Positions 1 to 9,670 of a stretch of DNA of 24,477 nucleotides are shown here, piece after piece; the stretch's first letter is position 1, and every line of letters begins with the position of its first letter. The position numbers and the translations under genes are program-made. Origin of the DNA: Suillus spraguei. Its lineage: Eukaryota > Basidiomycota > Agaricomycetes > Boletales > Suillaceae. The notes under the pieces were generated by a model. The model saw nothing but the letters and a program-made list of their open reading frames with translations, searched no databases and was not told where the DNA came from. Location: positions 1 through 24,477 of the forward strand of contig JABCPU010000838.1 of the NCBI GenBank assembly GCA_016800925.1, read 5' to 3'.

Positions 1-367
1 TTGTATGCAAACTCTGCGAGGGGCAGTAGCTCGGACCAGTTGTCCTGCTGATAGTTGCAATAGATCTGGAGGTACTGTTCCAGCGTTTGGTTGGCATGTT
101 CTGTTTGTCCATCCCCTTCCAGATGATAACAGATGTGAAGTGTAAGACCATGTCTAATGCTTTTCCTAAGGACCAGAAGAAGTGGGATACGAACCTGTTC
201 CTGATCCGAGGTTACATAGGACGGAACACCGTGTTGGAGAATACATGAAGGAGGAATAGGTGGGCCAGATCTGGAGAAGTAATGGTGTTGTGAGTTGGAA
301 CAAATATAGCTTGCTTGGATAGGCGATCTATGATGACGAGGATGGCTGTATAGCCAGATGAGTCCGG
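1..367 (-). pseudogene. Ty3/gypsy retrotransposon integrase core, broken fragment
   Basis: Read on the minus strand from 367 towards 1, the segment encodes the middle of a Ty3/gypsy integrase (RNase H-fold DDE enzyme that inserts retrotransposon cDNA). Visible pieces in order are [38 protein letters not shown], a VTSD block carrying the second catalytic Asp, [11 protein letters not shown], the [16 protein letters not shown] block carrying the catalytic Glu, and [20 protein letters not shown]. These lie in at least two different frames: a base is missing near 228-232 (AAC where AAAC is expected) and another shift lies near 125-145, so this copy cannot make integrase. The first catalytic Asp is absent because the fragment stops at 367/368, where repeat A1 begins. 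The C-terminal part (chromodomain in many fungal members) would lie left of the window. Family assignment is strong; the exact family name is not claimed. Confidence 0.9.
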
Positions 368-796
368 CACATATTACAGTGAACTATCTCCGTATTATAC
401 AAGTGAACAGACGTGCATAATATCCCGTATGATACGGGCCAGTGGACCATGGGCCATGGTAGAAATATCCTCATTCATGACGGATGGGCTGGGAGGAATA
501 TTATTCCCGATGACGGCAGGTGGGCCCATGCAAGGAATATGTAGAGTAGATGAGTGGGCCGATGTACATGAATGTTTGGTAGACGGATGGGCCGAGGTAG
601 TTGGATATTATGTAGATGGGTGTATCAAGGTAGATGTGTATCAAATAGACAGGTATGTGAAGGGTACTTGTTATCACATACACGGGTGGGCCCAGACACA
701 TATTAACTTAGATGGGTATTAGATGGGTGGGCCGAGGGTGGTATAAAATATAGATGGGTGGGCCCATGTGTATGATAATTGTAGACATGATGGAGC
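368..796 (+). repeat. G-rich repeat, copy A1
   Basis: First of three long direct copies beginning CACATATTACAGTGAACTAT. It holds a hairpin CCCGTA-TGA-TACGGG (424-438), a near-palindrome around 446-460, and then many spaced copies of a GATGGGTGGGCC / GACGGATGGGCCGAG motif. It ends just before A2 starts at 797. It abuts and truncates the gypsy integrase on its left. Open frames inside it (for example 429-722) are repeat by-products with no recognisable domain. Confidence 0.85.
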
Positions 797-1323
797 CACA
801 TATTACAGTGAACTATCTCCGTATTATACGAGTGAATGGACGTGCATAATATCCCGTATGATACGGGCCAGCGGACCATGGGCCCATGGTAGAAATATCC
901 TCGTTGATGACGGATGGGCCGGGAGGAATATTATTCCCGATGACAGCGGGTGGGCCCATGCAAGGAATATGTAGAGTAGATGAGTGGGCCGATGTACATG
1001 AATATCCGGTAGACGGATGGGCCGAGGTAGTTGGATATCATGTAGATGGGTGTATCAAGGTAGATGTGTATCAAATAGACAGGTATGTGAAGGGTACTTG
1101 TTATCACATACACGGGTGGGCCCAGACACATATTAAATTAGACGGGTATTAGACGGGTGAGCCGAGAGTGTTATATAAATATTTATTAGACGGGTGGGCC
1201 GAGGGTGTTGTACAGTAATTATATTAGATGGGTGGGCCGAGGGTGGTATAAAATATAGACGGGTGGGCCCATGTGTATGATAATGGTAGACATGACGGAG
1301 CTGAGGGAGTTGCATATCATCTG
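797..1323 (+). repeat. G-rich repeat, copy A2
   Basis: Tandem second copy, nearly identical to A1 over its first 350 bases. It has a perfect CCCGTA-TGA-TACGGG hairpin (853-867) and a perfect 16-bp palindrome ACCATGGGCCCATGGT (875-890). It is longer than A1 because extra GACGGGTGGGCCGAGGG units were inserted around 1140-1240. It ends with TTGCATATCATCTGA (1309-1323), the same end as copy A3 at 18745. Confidence 0.85.
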
Positions 1324-1362
1324 AATCAGAGGAGGTAATAAATCACAGTTACTGAGTTTCCC

Positions 1363-1831
1363 GGAGCAGCAGGTGCTGTCTTGACATGGCCTTTTGTGAT
1401 GCTTAGGTTGTCTTGTAGAATGTGGAAACTGGGGTGCGAGGCTTGTGTTGCCCTACAAGACACCCAGCTCCGACCCCGAAAATCAAATGAAGCATACCAA
1501 GTTCCGAGTTCCGAGACCCGGGTCTCGACACATAATTCAGTCAATAAGAGACACCCAGTTCCGACCCCCGAAATTTGAGTGAAGCATACCAAGTTCCAGG
1601 AGCAGCAAGTGATGTCTTGAAATGGCCTTTATGGCGCTTAGGTTATCTTGTAGAATGTGGAAAGCGGGGTGCGAGGCTTGTGTTGCCCTACAGACACCCA
1701 GTTCTGACCCCCGAAAATCAGATGAAGCATACCAAGTTCCGAGTTCCGAGACCTGGGTCTCGACACATAATTCAGTCAATACGAGACACCAGTTCCGACC
1801 CCGAAATTTGAGTGAAGCATACCAAGTTCCG
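1363..1831 (+). repeat. Two-copy tandem duplication, period 236 bp
   Basis: GGAGCAGCA at 1363 recurs at 1599, and the following 230 bases align throughout: GCTTAGGTT, TAGAATGTGGAAA, GGTGCGAGGCTTGTGTTGCC, AAGCATACCAAGTTCCGAGT, CTCGACACATAATTCAGTCA. Each unit contains GTTCCGA/GACCCGG heptamer runs like those in the larger satellites. The copies differ by substitutions and 1-base indels. No coding function is seen. Confidence 0.85.
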
Positions 1832-2044
1832 GAGTTCCGAACCCGGGTCTGGACAAATGAATATCAGATATCCAGCACACTTCCAATCATCTGGTATTTC
1901 ATTGAGCAATGGATGATAATACAGCTTTGAAAGCCAACATCATCCAAGGTTCCCTTATCTGATCCTCGCTATCTCCACCCCCTTTAACACCAAAGTCTGG
2001 ACATCCAGCATTCAGCGTCTGATTTCCCAATATCAACTTGCAAC
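1832..2044 (+). promoter_or_regulatory. Presumed upstream region of the TET/JBP-like gene
   Basis: Non-repetitive stretch between the tandem duplication and the ATG at 2045, rich in CT runs (CTATCTCCACCCCCTTTAAC about 1971-1988) as in many basidiomycete promoters. No convincing TATA box could be placed. The call rests on position only; a short upstream ATG at 1911 opens a 17-codon frame that could be an extra exon or chance. Confidence 0.3.
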
Positions 2045-3350
2045 ATGAACACTTCTTCCATGTCCACTTGTGACATAAAAATCTGGCGCACTTGGGCCCT
2101 GGCCATCACTCATGAAGCAGGGGCATATACCGAACAAAAATTCAATGCAGAGAAGACTGGAGGAGAACCGGTTATACCTTCTCCGAACCTGGACACTGAT
2201 CTGGTGATGGCGTGCGATCGCTTGGCTGATGTACTCATAAAGGCATATAAAAATCCCAGTGGGTCTTCCTGCAGATGTTGAAAATGTGTTTGATCATCCA
2301 AATTCCTTCATGACAGTTAAGATACAGATTGATATTGCAAGATATAGCAAATTGATATCCCAAAGAACACTGGGCATAATGAGGAGAAAGAGGAGAAGTT
2401 GCTTGAGAGGTGTCCTCCTGGCCATGAGGGCACAAAGGTGGTGGACAAACCTGCCACAATTATCGATGTTTCCGGTACCATCATCGCATGGTACCTTCCG
2501 GACGCCCTGACCGAGACCACCCAGGTGCGTAATGTGTAGATTGTTACTCAATGGATATTGAATATCAAATGGTACCTACAGAAGGAAATCAGGGCGGCCA
2601 CCGATTTGCTGGGTCCAAGCCTCGAAAAAAGTGTAAAGGCTGATGGCAATTGGCGATATAATCAAGAATGGTTCAAACAGGGCTCGGAAAATGTTGGGTC
2701 AACTCCCGGATGCATCAATTTATCTCCGGCATGGTTTCAACAGGGCCACGAGGTAGGATGTGATGAGATGGTGATTTCTGGAGTCAAACTCACCAATCCC
2801 ATAGAATCTGTCAGATCCGGAGGTATCCGCATCATTGAAGGGACCCTCCTCCCAGAATATCCTGAAAGCTATTGCAAGGCCGGCAGCCATCGCATCGGCG
2901 GCACTCAGGGTCATGCATCCTCAGCAGTATTTTGCAGGGTTACGAGCCTTGTCACACCTCGGAGATAAGGCAGTGAGCAAGGAACTGCCACAGATGCCAG
3001 AGACCCTACAGTACTGGGCATCCGTGTTTAACAGCCTCTCCATCATTTCCAATCGGGAAACCCCCAATCATCGAGACCATTTATCGATTCCTGAATGCTT
3101 CGATATTCTCACCACCGTGGGGAACTATTCTAATGCTCGGATGAGTATGCCAAGCCTTCAGCTGGAATTCAGGTATGATTCCGGCTGTATGATTGCATTT
3201 TCGGGAAGAATTGTGAGACATGGTGTTGATGGAGGGGAAGGGGATCGGATTGCTTGGGCATGGTATATGAGGGATTCTGTGCACATTTATGCCAGGGTTC
3301 CCTCATGTGGATGGGCTATGGTCGAAGGCCACATACTAAGCACGGTGTGA
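2045..3350 (+). CDS. TET/JBP-type 2-oxoglutarate/Fe(II) dioxygenase (5-methylcytosine oxidase-like), with frame breaks
   Basis: Members of this family oxidise 5-methylcytosine (or thymine) in DNA using Fe(II) and 2-oxoglutarate. The catalytic double-stranded beta-helix lies in the last exon (2856-3350): ISNRETPNHRD gives the HxD iron pair (His 3069-3071, Asp 3075-3077), IAFSGRIVRHGV the distal iron His (3219-3221), and DRIAWAWYMRDSVH the 2-oxoglutarate Arg (3246-3248). Upstream exons carry IIDVSGTIIAWYLPDAL (about 2459-2509) and GCINLSPAWFQQGHE (to 2752), seen in fungal relatives. Likely introns are 2525-2581 (57 bp) and 2753-2855 (103 bp, less certain because that frame is also open). The start at 2045 (CAACATGAAC) is the first good ATG. 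Two single-base breaks, near 2258 and 2374 (GGG where GGGG would keep frame), interrupt the N-terminal half; the catalytic exon is intact. The gene lies 2.7 kb from the KDZ transposase end. Confidence 0.8.
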
Positions 3351-3399
3351 AAGATCAAAGAAGTTGAAAGAGTTGTGACCCATGTTAGTAGCAACACAC

Positions 3400-4680
3400 G
3401 AATACCATGTACCAATGAGAGCATCAACAGTTCTGGAACTCAAATCGGAAGTCGAGTTCCATGAATTGAGTCCCTAACTATGTGTATCTCGGGACTCGGG
3501 ACTCGATCCTCGAAATTAGGGACTCAATGATTGATAGTCCGAATTCAGGCTTCACACTCGGGACTCAGGAAAGTGTGAGGCAGCACAATGTGAGGCAACA
3601 GACTTTGACCCACACATTGTGACTGCCGAACACCGAACACCGGCAGCCGGCACTCGGGACTCAGGACTGACACCAATGTGAAAAATATGAATTCACATAT
3701 AGTGAGTGCCAAATCCCAAACTCAGGCAGCCGGAGCTCGGGACTCGGGACTCAGAACAATGTGAAAGATGTGAATTCACATATCATAAATGACGAACTCC
3801 GAATCCCGGCAGCCGGCACTTGGGACTCGGGACTCAGAATAATGTGCAAGTCATTGATCCACACATGTTGAGGGCCGAACTCCGAACCCCGGCAGCCAGC
3901 AGTCCGGACTTGGGACTCAGAAGAACGAGAAAGATATTGAGTCCTACATGTAAAGTGCCGAACGCCGAATGCCGAACCCTGTGAAAGATACTGATTCCCA
4001 CATATCAAGTGGCGAACCCAGAACCCCGGCAGCCGGAACTCGGGACTCGGGACACACAACATTGTGAATGATATTGATGCACACATGTTAAGTGGCGAAC
4101 GCCGACTGCCGAGCCCCGGCACCCGGAACTCGGCACTCGGCACTCACAATAATCCACACATGTTGAGTGCCGAACCCCGAACTCCGGCAGCCGGAACTCG
4201 GGACTCACAACATTGTGAAAGATACTGATTCCCATATGTAAAGTGCCTAACCCCGAACCCCGGCAGCCGGAACTCGGGACTCGGGACACACAACATTGTG
4301 AATGATATTGATGCACACATGTTAAGTCCCGAACGCCGACTGCCGAGCCCCGGCACCCGGAACTCGGCACTCGGCACTCAGAATAATCCACACATGTTGG
4401 GTGCCGAACCCCGAACTCCGGCAGCCGGGACTCGGGACTCAGGGACTCACAACATTGTGAATGATATGGATGCACACATGTGAAGTGCCGAACGCCGACT
4501 GCCAGGCCTGGCACCCGGAACTCGGGACTCGGGACTCGGGACTCACAACATTGTGATGATATGGATGCACACATGTGAAGTGCCGAACGCCGACTGCCGA
4601 GGCCCAGCACCCGGAACTCGGGACTCGGCACTCAGAATAATGTGAAAGTTATTGATCCACATATGTTGACTGCCAAACCC
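3400..4680 (+). repeat. Minisatellite array 1 (heptamer-built, higher-order period 234 bp)
   Basis: Alternating blocks: a CpG-rich block of near-7-bp units (GCCGAAC, CCCGAAC, TCCGGCAGCCGG, GGGACTC) and an AT-richer spacer of the form AACATTGTGAATGATATTGATGCACACATGTTAAG. The array is degenerate from 3400 to 3640 and clear from 3640. GCACACATGTTAAGT at 4079 recurs at 4313, giving a 234-bp higher-order unit of about three sub-units; later copies are shortened (GCACACATG at 4472 and 4567). Three perfect CTCGGGA heptamers stand at 4521-4541. Long open frames on the minus strand (208 codons at 4631-4005) arise from the repeat and are not taken as genes. Confidence 0.85.
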
Positions 4681-4990
4681 CGCACTGTCGCACAGATATC
4701 TATTTCGTCTCGAACCTTGATTGCTGAACCCCAAACCATGAAATCCGGTAGTCCACAATTGTGGGGTTCGGGGTTCGGTACCTAAGATTCATGACTCGCC
4801 ACTCAGAAATATGTGAGGCAATCTTGCCATTCGGAAGTCGAGTCCCATGAATTAAGTCCCAAACTCTAAGTACCATTGCACTCAGGCATTCACCACTCAG
4901 CATTTGAGATTTAGGACTCTACATCCGGATCTTGACATCCAGTCCTCAAAATCCGGAACAAAATATTCGGGAGTCAAGACAATCATTTGG
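4681..4990. repeat. Diverged edge of array 1
   Basis: Contains AGATATCTATTTCGTCTCGAA and GAAATCCGGTAGTCCACAAT (4693-4757), which recur around 17185-17250 in the same orientation, then degenerate GGACTC/CACTCAG heptamers and an ATTCGGGAGTCAAGACAATC stretch. No gene is seen. Confidence 0.6.
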
Positions 4991-5033
4991 ACGGAATAAA
5001 ATATTTTACATCATGTATGAAATGAAGACCATT

Positions 5034-5867
5034 CTAATCTAAACACAGTGAAGAGGACTCCACTCCCCTGCCTCTCTTCAATCTCTGTAGCATGTCAGTG
5101 TACATCTTCACCTCTGCCATCTTCTCATGGATACCCTCATCTTGCTCCTCCATCAATGCTACCAGGCGTGCTCGAATCATCTTAAGTCCCATCACTGATG
5201 GGCCTGATGAGTCATTTACCTCCTCAGGAAGAACCAAGCCATCATCCTCAACTCCATTTACCATCCAATGCTGGTAGTGAACGACACAGGACCTCATGAT
5301 CTGACCCCATTGCCATGGTTCATTCGGAATTTCGGTGTGTCCCATCCACCATGGAGTATCATAGCTGGGAATAATCCGGGATGGATGTCCCGGAGCTGCG
5401 ACATCATCAAACTGACATAGGTGGGATGAAAAGATGTGGTCTGGAACAGTGTTCCAGGTGAGCATGGGATACAATGTCAGGACATGAGCGACGGGGCTTG
5501 GAACAACAGAAACGATGTTCCTTGCAGCTGAGTACTGCAGGAGTGGCGTAACAAATGTCTGTTGGAAATCTCAGCATTGCCCAAAAAAGTCAGCCGGTCA
5601 TCCGGTAATCAGTCACTTACATTGATTCCCATTGCAACCCGCTTTAAAGTACATGATCCGGGCAGAAGAGGGAGGGTTGTTAGCAGCCTCCATCTGATAT
5701 TGAGAGATACATGCGCGGATGCGCGATGCAGCCATATTCAAAGTACAAGAAATATCTTGAAGGTTCAGCTTCATGGGTTGCCAGTGATGTCCAGTATTTG
5801 GAGTGCCAGATGTGGATGCAGGAGTTTCAGGCATGGCTAATGCAGAGTGTGACGCTGGGAATGACAC
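5034..5867 (-). CDS. Unrecognised protein of the KDZ gene island
   Basis: Two exons on the minus strand. Exon 1 starts at ATG 5867 and runs to about 5621 (MSFPASHSALAMPETPAST...). A 62-bp intron (GTAAGT 5620 to CAACAG 5559) follows. Exon 2 then reads TFVTPLLQYSAARNIVS..., HVLTLYPMLTWNTVPDHIF, a Trp/Pro-rich PSYDTPWWMGHTEIPNEPWQW, VVHYQHWMVNGVEDDG and an amphipathic helix ALMEEQDEGIHEKMAEVKMY, ending in a basic tail and stop at 5034. Joining the exons costs one base of phase, so there is either a single-base break around 5655-5680 or a different upstream exon. I do not recognise a named domain; the shape suggests a DNA- or protein-binding accessory factor. It lies 137 bp downstream of the transposase stop on the same strand. 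A segment at about 22076-22120 resembles its C-terminal helix. Confidence 0.6.
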
Positions 5868-6003
5868 TGACAGATAGTAAAGAGCTGATGATATGAGTCA
5901 CTGATGGATGGATTAGAATTCAAACTCCGACATGGGCTGACCTGGACAATTCCCGGGACTCAATGTTTGGGTGTCAAATATGCGTTTCATCAGCAAAACA
6001 AAT

Positions 6004-9000
6004 TCATTCATGTGCACCATCGATCAATGAGGGCTGCAGGTCTTGAAATGCTGCTGTGCATCCTGAGCTAGTAAGGAATACATTTGAGACTGCCTTCCGG
6101 CATAGCATGCATGACCCGGAAGTTGTTTCAACAATGATTCCTGCATCCGGGCACCCCATGTGGTTGCCTTCCACAAGAAAAAGTTGCACGTCCAATCCAT
6201 CTCTGATTGCACCAATGATATTTCTTCCATCCATCGATCCCGTAGTGCTTTGCCCGAAGCCAATGAACTCGGTAAACTTGGGATGGGTCCTGTCAGCTCA
6301 CCACAGAATATATCAAGCATGCCCGAACTCACATTCCTCATGCCAGGAATTTTCTGGACCCTCCATGTCGACTTCCACTGACCAGAACCAAGCGAGGGAC
6401 TCATTTCGCTGACCTCGGGCGTTTGGATCGCCGATGGCAGTGCTGATTTTGAGCTGCTCGCGAAGCAGGGGTTTGTATTTCTGAAGCTGGTCTGGCCCCG
6501 GCTCAAGTTGTATCATTTGCTTCCTGGTTTTTGTATATATACTGGCATGTAGGGATACTGCCTGCTGCACTGATGTCACCTGGGACCACGCTCGAGTTTT
6601 TAGGGCTTGAGATTTGGCTTGCCTAACTGTTGTTCGGAACAGGATAGCCTTGTTGCACAAGTGAATGCAGAGATTGTGCAGGGCATCATTGGCCTGCCCT
6701 TCACGAAGGGACATCTCCAACGGAATCAGATCCTCTGCCATACAGCGTCTGCAATGTTCAACCCCGAGGTTTGATGGCAATGGAATTATGGTGAGCTCAG
6801 GGGAGTTTGTCCATGCATCAGATGTCTCGGTGAAATCCGCCGGGTCATCATTGATATCGTCAAGAATATCTATGTTCAAGTCATCAGGATCGTCATCTGC
6901 ATCAAATCCCTCTCCCAGATGCGTAAGAGCAGACCGAGTGAATTCATCTATCTGGCCTTGAATACGATCGCGTTGCCGGGCGATATCTAATCTCTGTGTC
7001 TCCATCGATCGTCTTCCAATTCTGCGGACCTCGATGAGCAATGCAATTTGAGCCTCTTCAATTGCCAACCCAATGGATATCCATGTTGCCACAGATCTGC
7101 GAGAGGGTGCTGCATGACGGGCATTACCCGCTTCTAGTAGTCTAAGCTCGATCTCCTTTTTGCTTGGTGCTAAGTGAAAAATGAATGCGGAGCTCCACGG
7201 AGACAAAGAATGTTAACTTACCCTTCTTGATATTGATTTCATATAAATCCATCGCCGCAGGATCCCTGATTCTCTTGGACTGAGCGACCATCTCGCTGGC
7301 TAACCATTGTGTCTTTAAATTGCCGGGTGCAGCTTCATCAAGTCTGTCGAAAGCCTTGCCACTTTCGGCGATGCCATTCTTCACCAGCTTGTATTTCCGG
7401 CAAAGAGTCCTTTTCATGCGGATCATCTTGCAGAAATTGGAATCGTTCATCTGATAATCAAGACATTCCTTTCGGTGCGGGGATGACATTCCCCGAGCGG
7501 CAGGGGAAATCAGGTTGAGACCGCGCCCATAGGGTCTCCATGATCTCTCCATCAATCCGGCCAATGCCTTCAATAAAATTCGAAGCATATCGACATAGCA
7601 ACTGTCCTGATGTCCATGCACATGCCACAAACCGATTCCAGGAATGATGGTCAGTTCCGGTACCATGTCAAGGTATCGGCTTCGATCCACCCGAACACGA
7701 AAGTGCTTGTTGTATTGACAATTAATGTCATAGAAGGTGACAGCCCTGGTAATGCCTTCCATGTTGTGCTGGGCAGCCTCACAAAGGGCATAGTCCATGT
7801 TCATTTGTCTGCAAATGATGCATGGTCAACTAGTGAATGTCAATTGGCATGTTTGGCTTGCCTTTCCCCTTTCTGAAAATCAACCATCGAGTGAGGGACA
7901 AAGCACCCATGCCGGGCGCAGGCAACTCCCCCGATTCCTGTGGACTCGAGCTTGTGCCGCGCCGCATTTGCTTGATTGACCGCCCGGTGATTGTTGCAGC
8001 TCGATTTTTCCACCGTGTCAGCAGCCTCCGCAAGATGCATGTTATACCTGTCCTTTCCGACCATGAATCCAAGCCCATCTGAAAGCCAAACTTCATCGAG
8101 GGATTAATGGGATGCAGGTGTTCAGCTTTGAAATTTCCGTCCATCACAAATGACCGGGTGTATTTCCAGCTTGGAGTTCTTATCATCGCCGAGTTCACTT
8201 CGGTATTGAACATGACTCACTCATCAAGTGATTCATCCCCTGACAAAGATACATTAATCCCAGGCTGAGGACATGCCGGGCAAAATAATGCAAGATCTCC
8301 TGCGTTCGGGATGTCAGAACGATGGCCATAGCCATGCCATTTCATGGTCTTCAACTGCCTCCACTGTCGAGCGACTCTCATGAGCTCTCTGTATCGATCC
8401 TTGCCACGGCCTGTGTCAACATCATGTCCTTTAGATGAAGCACAAATAGCATTACCGGAACAAGGTGTGGAAACATGCTCGAGGTCATTCGCCGGAGCTT
8501 ACTGTAATAGTTCATTGCGGAGGTGCCGCATTCAAGGTTGTCCAATAGAAAATCATCCAGCACTCCGAAGGTAAACACGGTCTTCGGCCTGTTAAACGAT
8601 GCAGGGAAAAATCCATGCCGAAACATTTGAATGTCCGGACTCATGGCATTTGGACAATCGCAGCAGCGAACCTCGAGGCGGTGAACTCCGGACTTGTCAA
8701 CGATGACCATGGTGTTTTCCTTCGGCTGGAACTCAGGTCCCGACACAGACGGAAGATCTTCGGGCTCAAGCTGATCTTCAGGTTCATCTCCTTCGAACAA
8801 ATCCCACCTATCTGTGAGCACCGGACATTGCTTGCCATCATGCCCGAGGTGTATGGTGAGTCCGACATGAGCGAGACAACTCCGCTCGAAGAATTGACCA
8901 TTCCATTGACTGATCCAGTGGAAAGGATTGCAACGATGTTGACTCCTGCAACAGCCCGTGCAATAGAGAGGCTCGCCAAGACAATCTTGACATTTGTAGA

Positions 9001-9433
9001 CCCCATCCTGGTGGCAGATGATGCATCTCCTGTCTTCTGGTGGAGCTTCTCGATCCAGGAGGTGATGCAGATATGATTCCTGCCTTGGCAGCCATTGCCT
9101 GAGGTAGTCATTTTGACTCTGCATTTTTTATATTGAGCTATAGTTTGAATGACACTCCAACATTTAACATGAACTTGCCATGGTTTTTGGGAGTTGCAAT
9201 GGCTCAAATGAGCCTTGGTCTTGCTCATAAGTATTGTCAGGAAAGTCATTCCAAGGAGGTGGTGCCTGAACAGGCTGAAGTGTTGGTGATTCTGGGGGAG
9301 AGTGAGGCATGGACCTGTAGGCTCGTCGTCTTGTGCTTGCAAGTGGGACCTTGACCCAAATCTTTCTACCCTTGCTGCCCCTTGCTTCTACCCTGTGGGA
9401 TTTTTGCAATGGGGTGCATCTACCTATCTTCAT
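6004..9433 (-). pseudogene. KDZ-superfamily (Kyakuja-Dileera-Zisupton) DNA transposase with CxC2 cysteine cluster
   Basis: Cut-and-paste type RNase H-fold transposase. Minus-strand order: basic N-terminus (9433-9164; SKGRKIWVKVPLASTRR, RSMPHSPPESP); CxC2 zinc cluster (9025-8825; CIIC, CQDC, CTGCCRSQH, then NPFHWISQWNGQFFERSCL); DGNFKAEH block with the first catalytic Asp (8141-8139); FYDINCQYNKHF (7729-7727 Asp) and HVHGHQDSC; ISPAARGMS, KECLDYQMNDSNFCKMIRM; a helical acidic region (EEAQIALLIEVRR, FDADDDPDDLNIDILDD); AWFWSVEVDMEGPENSW; MDWTCNFFLWKA, LPGHACYAGRQSQMYSLLAQ; stop at 6004. Introns: 8455-8411, 8220-8170, 7862-7810 (GC-AG), 7221-7170. Frame breaks fall near 9165-9125, 8405, 8100, 7595 with 7525, 6365 and 6065, so this copy is probably inactive unless the indels are sequencing errors. 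Confidence 0.9.
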
Positions 9434-9670
9434 CTTATTTTATAATGCTAATGTTGCAAGCAAAGCATCTGCTCAGGTGGAATGAATTTTTATTACATTG
9501 TGGTGTCATACAGTCCTGCCGACTCATTACAAATTTATGTCCATTTATGGCTTCGGGACCAATATAGCTCAATTAAGCTACTGTTAGGCTTTTGTCAAAG
9601 ATCAACTTCTGTCAATTCGTTCATTCTTCCACCTTGCTTATCCTCAGCCCATTCTGCAATTTGATTCACC
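9434..9670. promoter_or_regulatory. Shared promoter region between transposase and the 9671 gene
   Basis: 237-bp AT-rich gap between two divergent start codons (transposase ATG at 9433 on minus, accessory gene ATG at 9671 on plus). It contains ATTTTATAATGC near 9438 and a CT-rich tract CATTCTTCCACCTTGCTTATCC (9621-9642) close to the plus-strand start. Function is inferred from the head-to-head arrangement. Confidence 0.45.

Noticed and set aside
429..1152. Open frames in A1 and A2 (97 and 88 codons) conserved between copies and in A3
   Set aside because: Conservation follows the DNA repeat, including non-coding parts; hairpins and G-rich motifs explain it better, and the frame is shifted or broken between copies.
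4005..4631. 208-codon minus-strand open frame with repeated PSPEFRVPG-like peptides
   Set aside because: It lies wholly inside minisatellite array 1, is repetitive with the DNA period, has no start context, and matching frames occur in other arrays on either strand.
6056..6412. Plus-strand open frames across the transposase (for example 6056-6412, 6665-6961, 8615-9076)
   Set aside because: They are antisense shadows of the minus-strand KDZ coding sequence, which carries clear conserved motifs.
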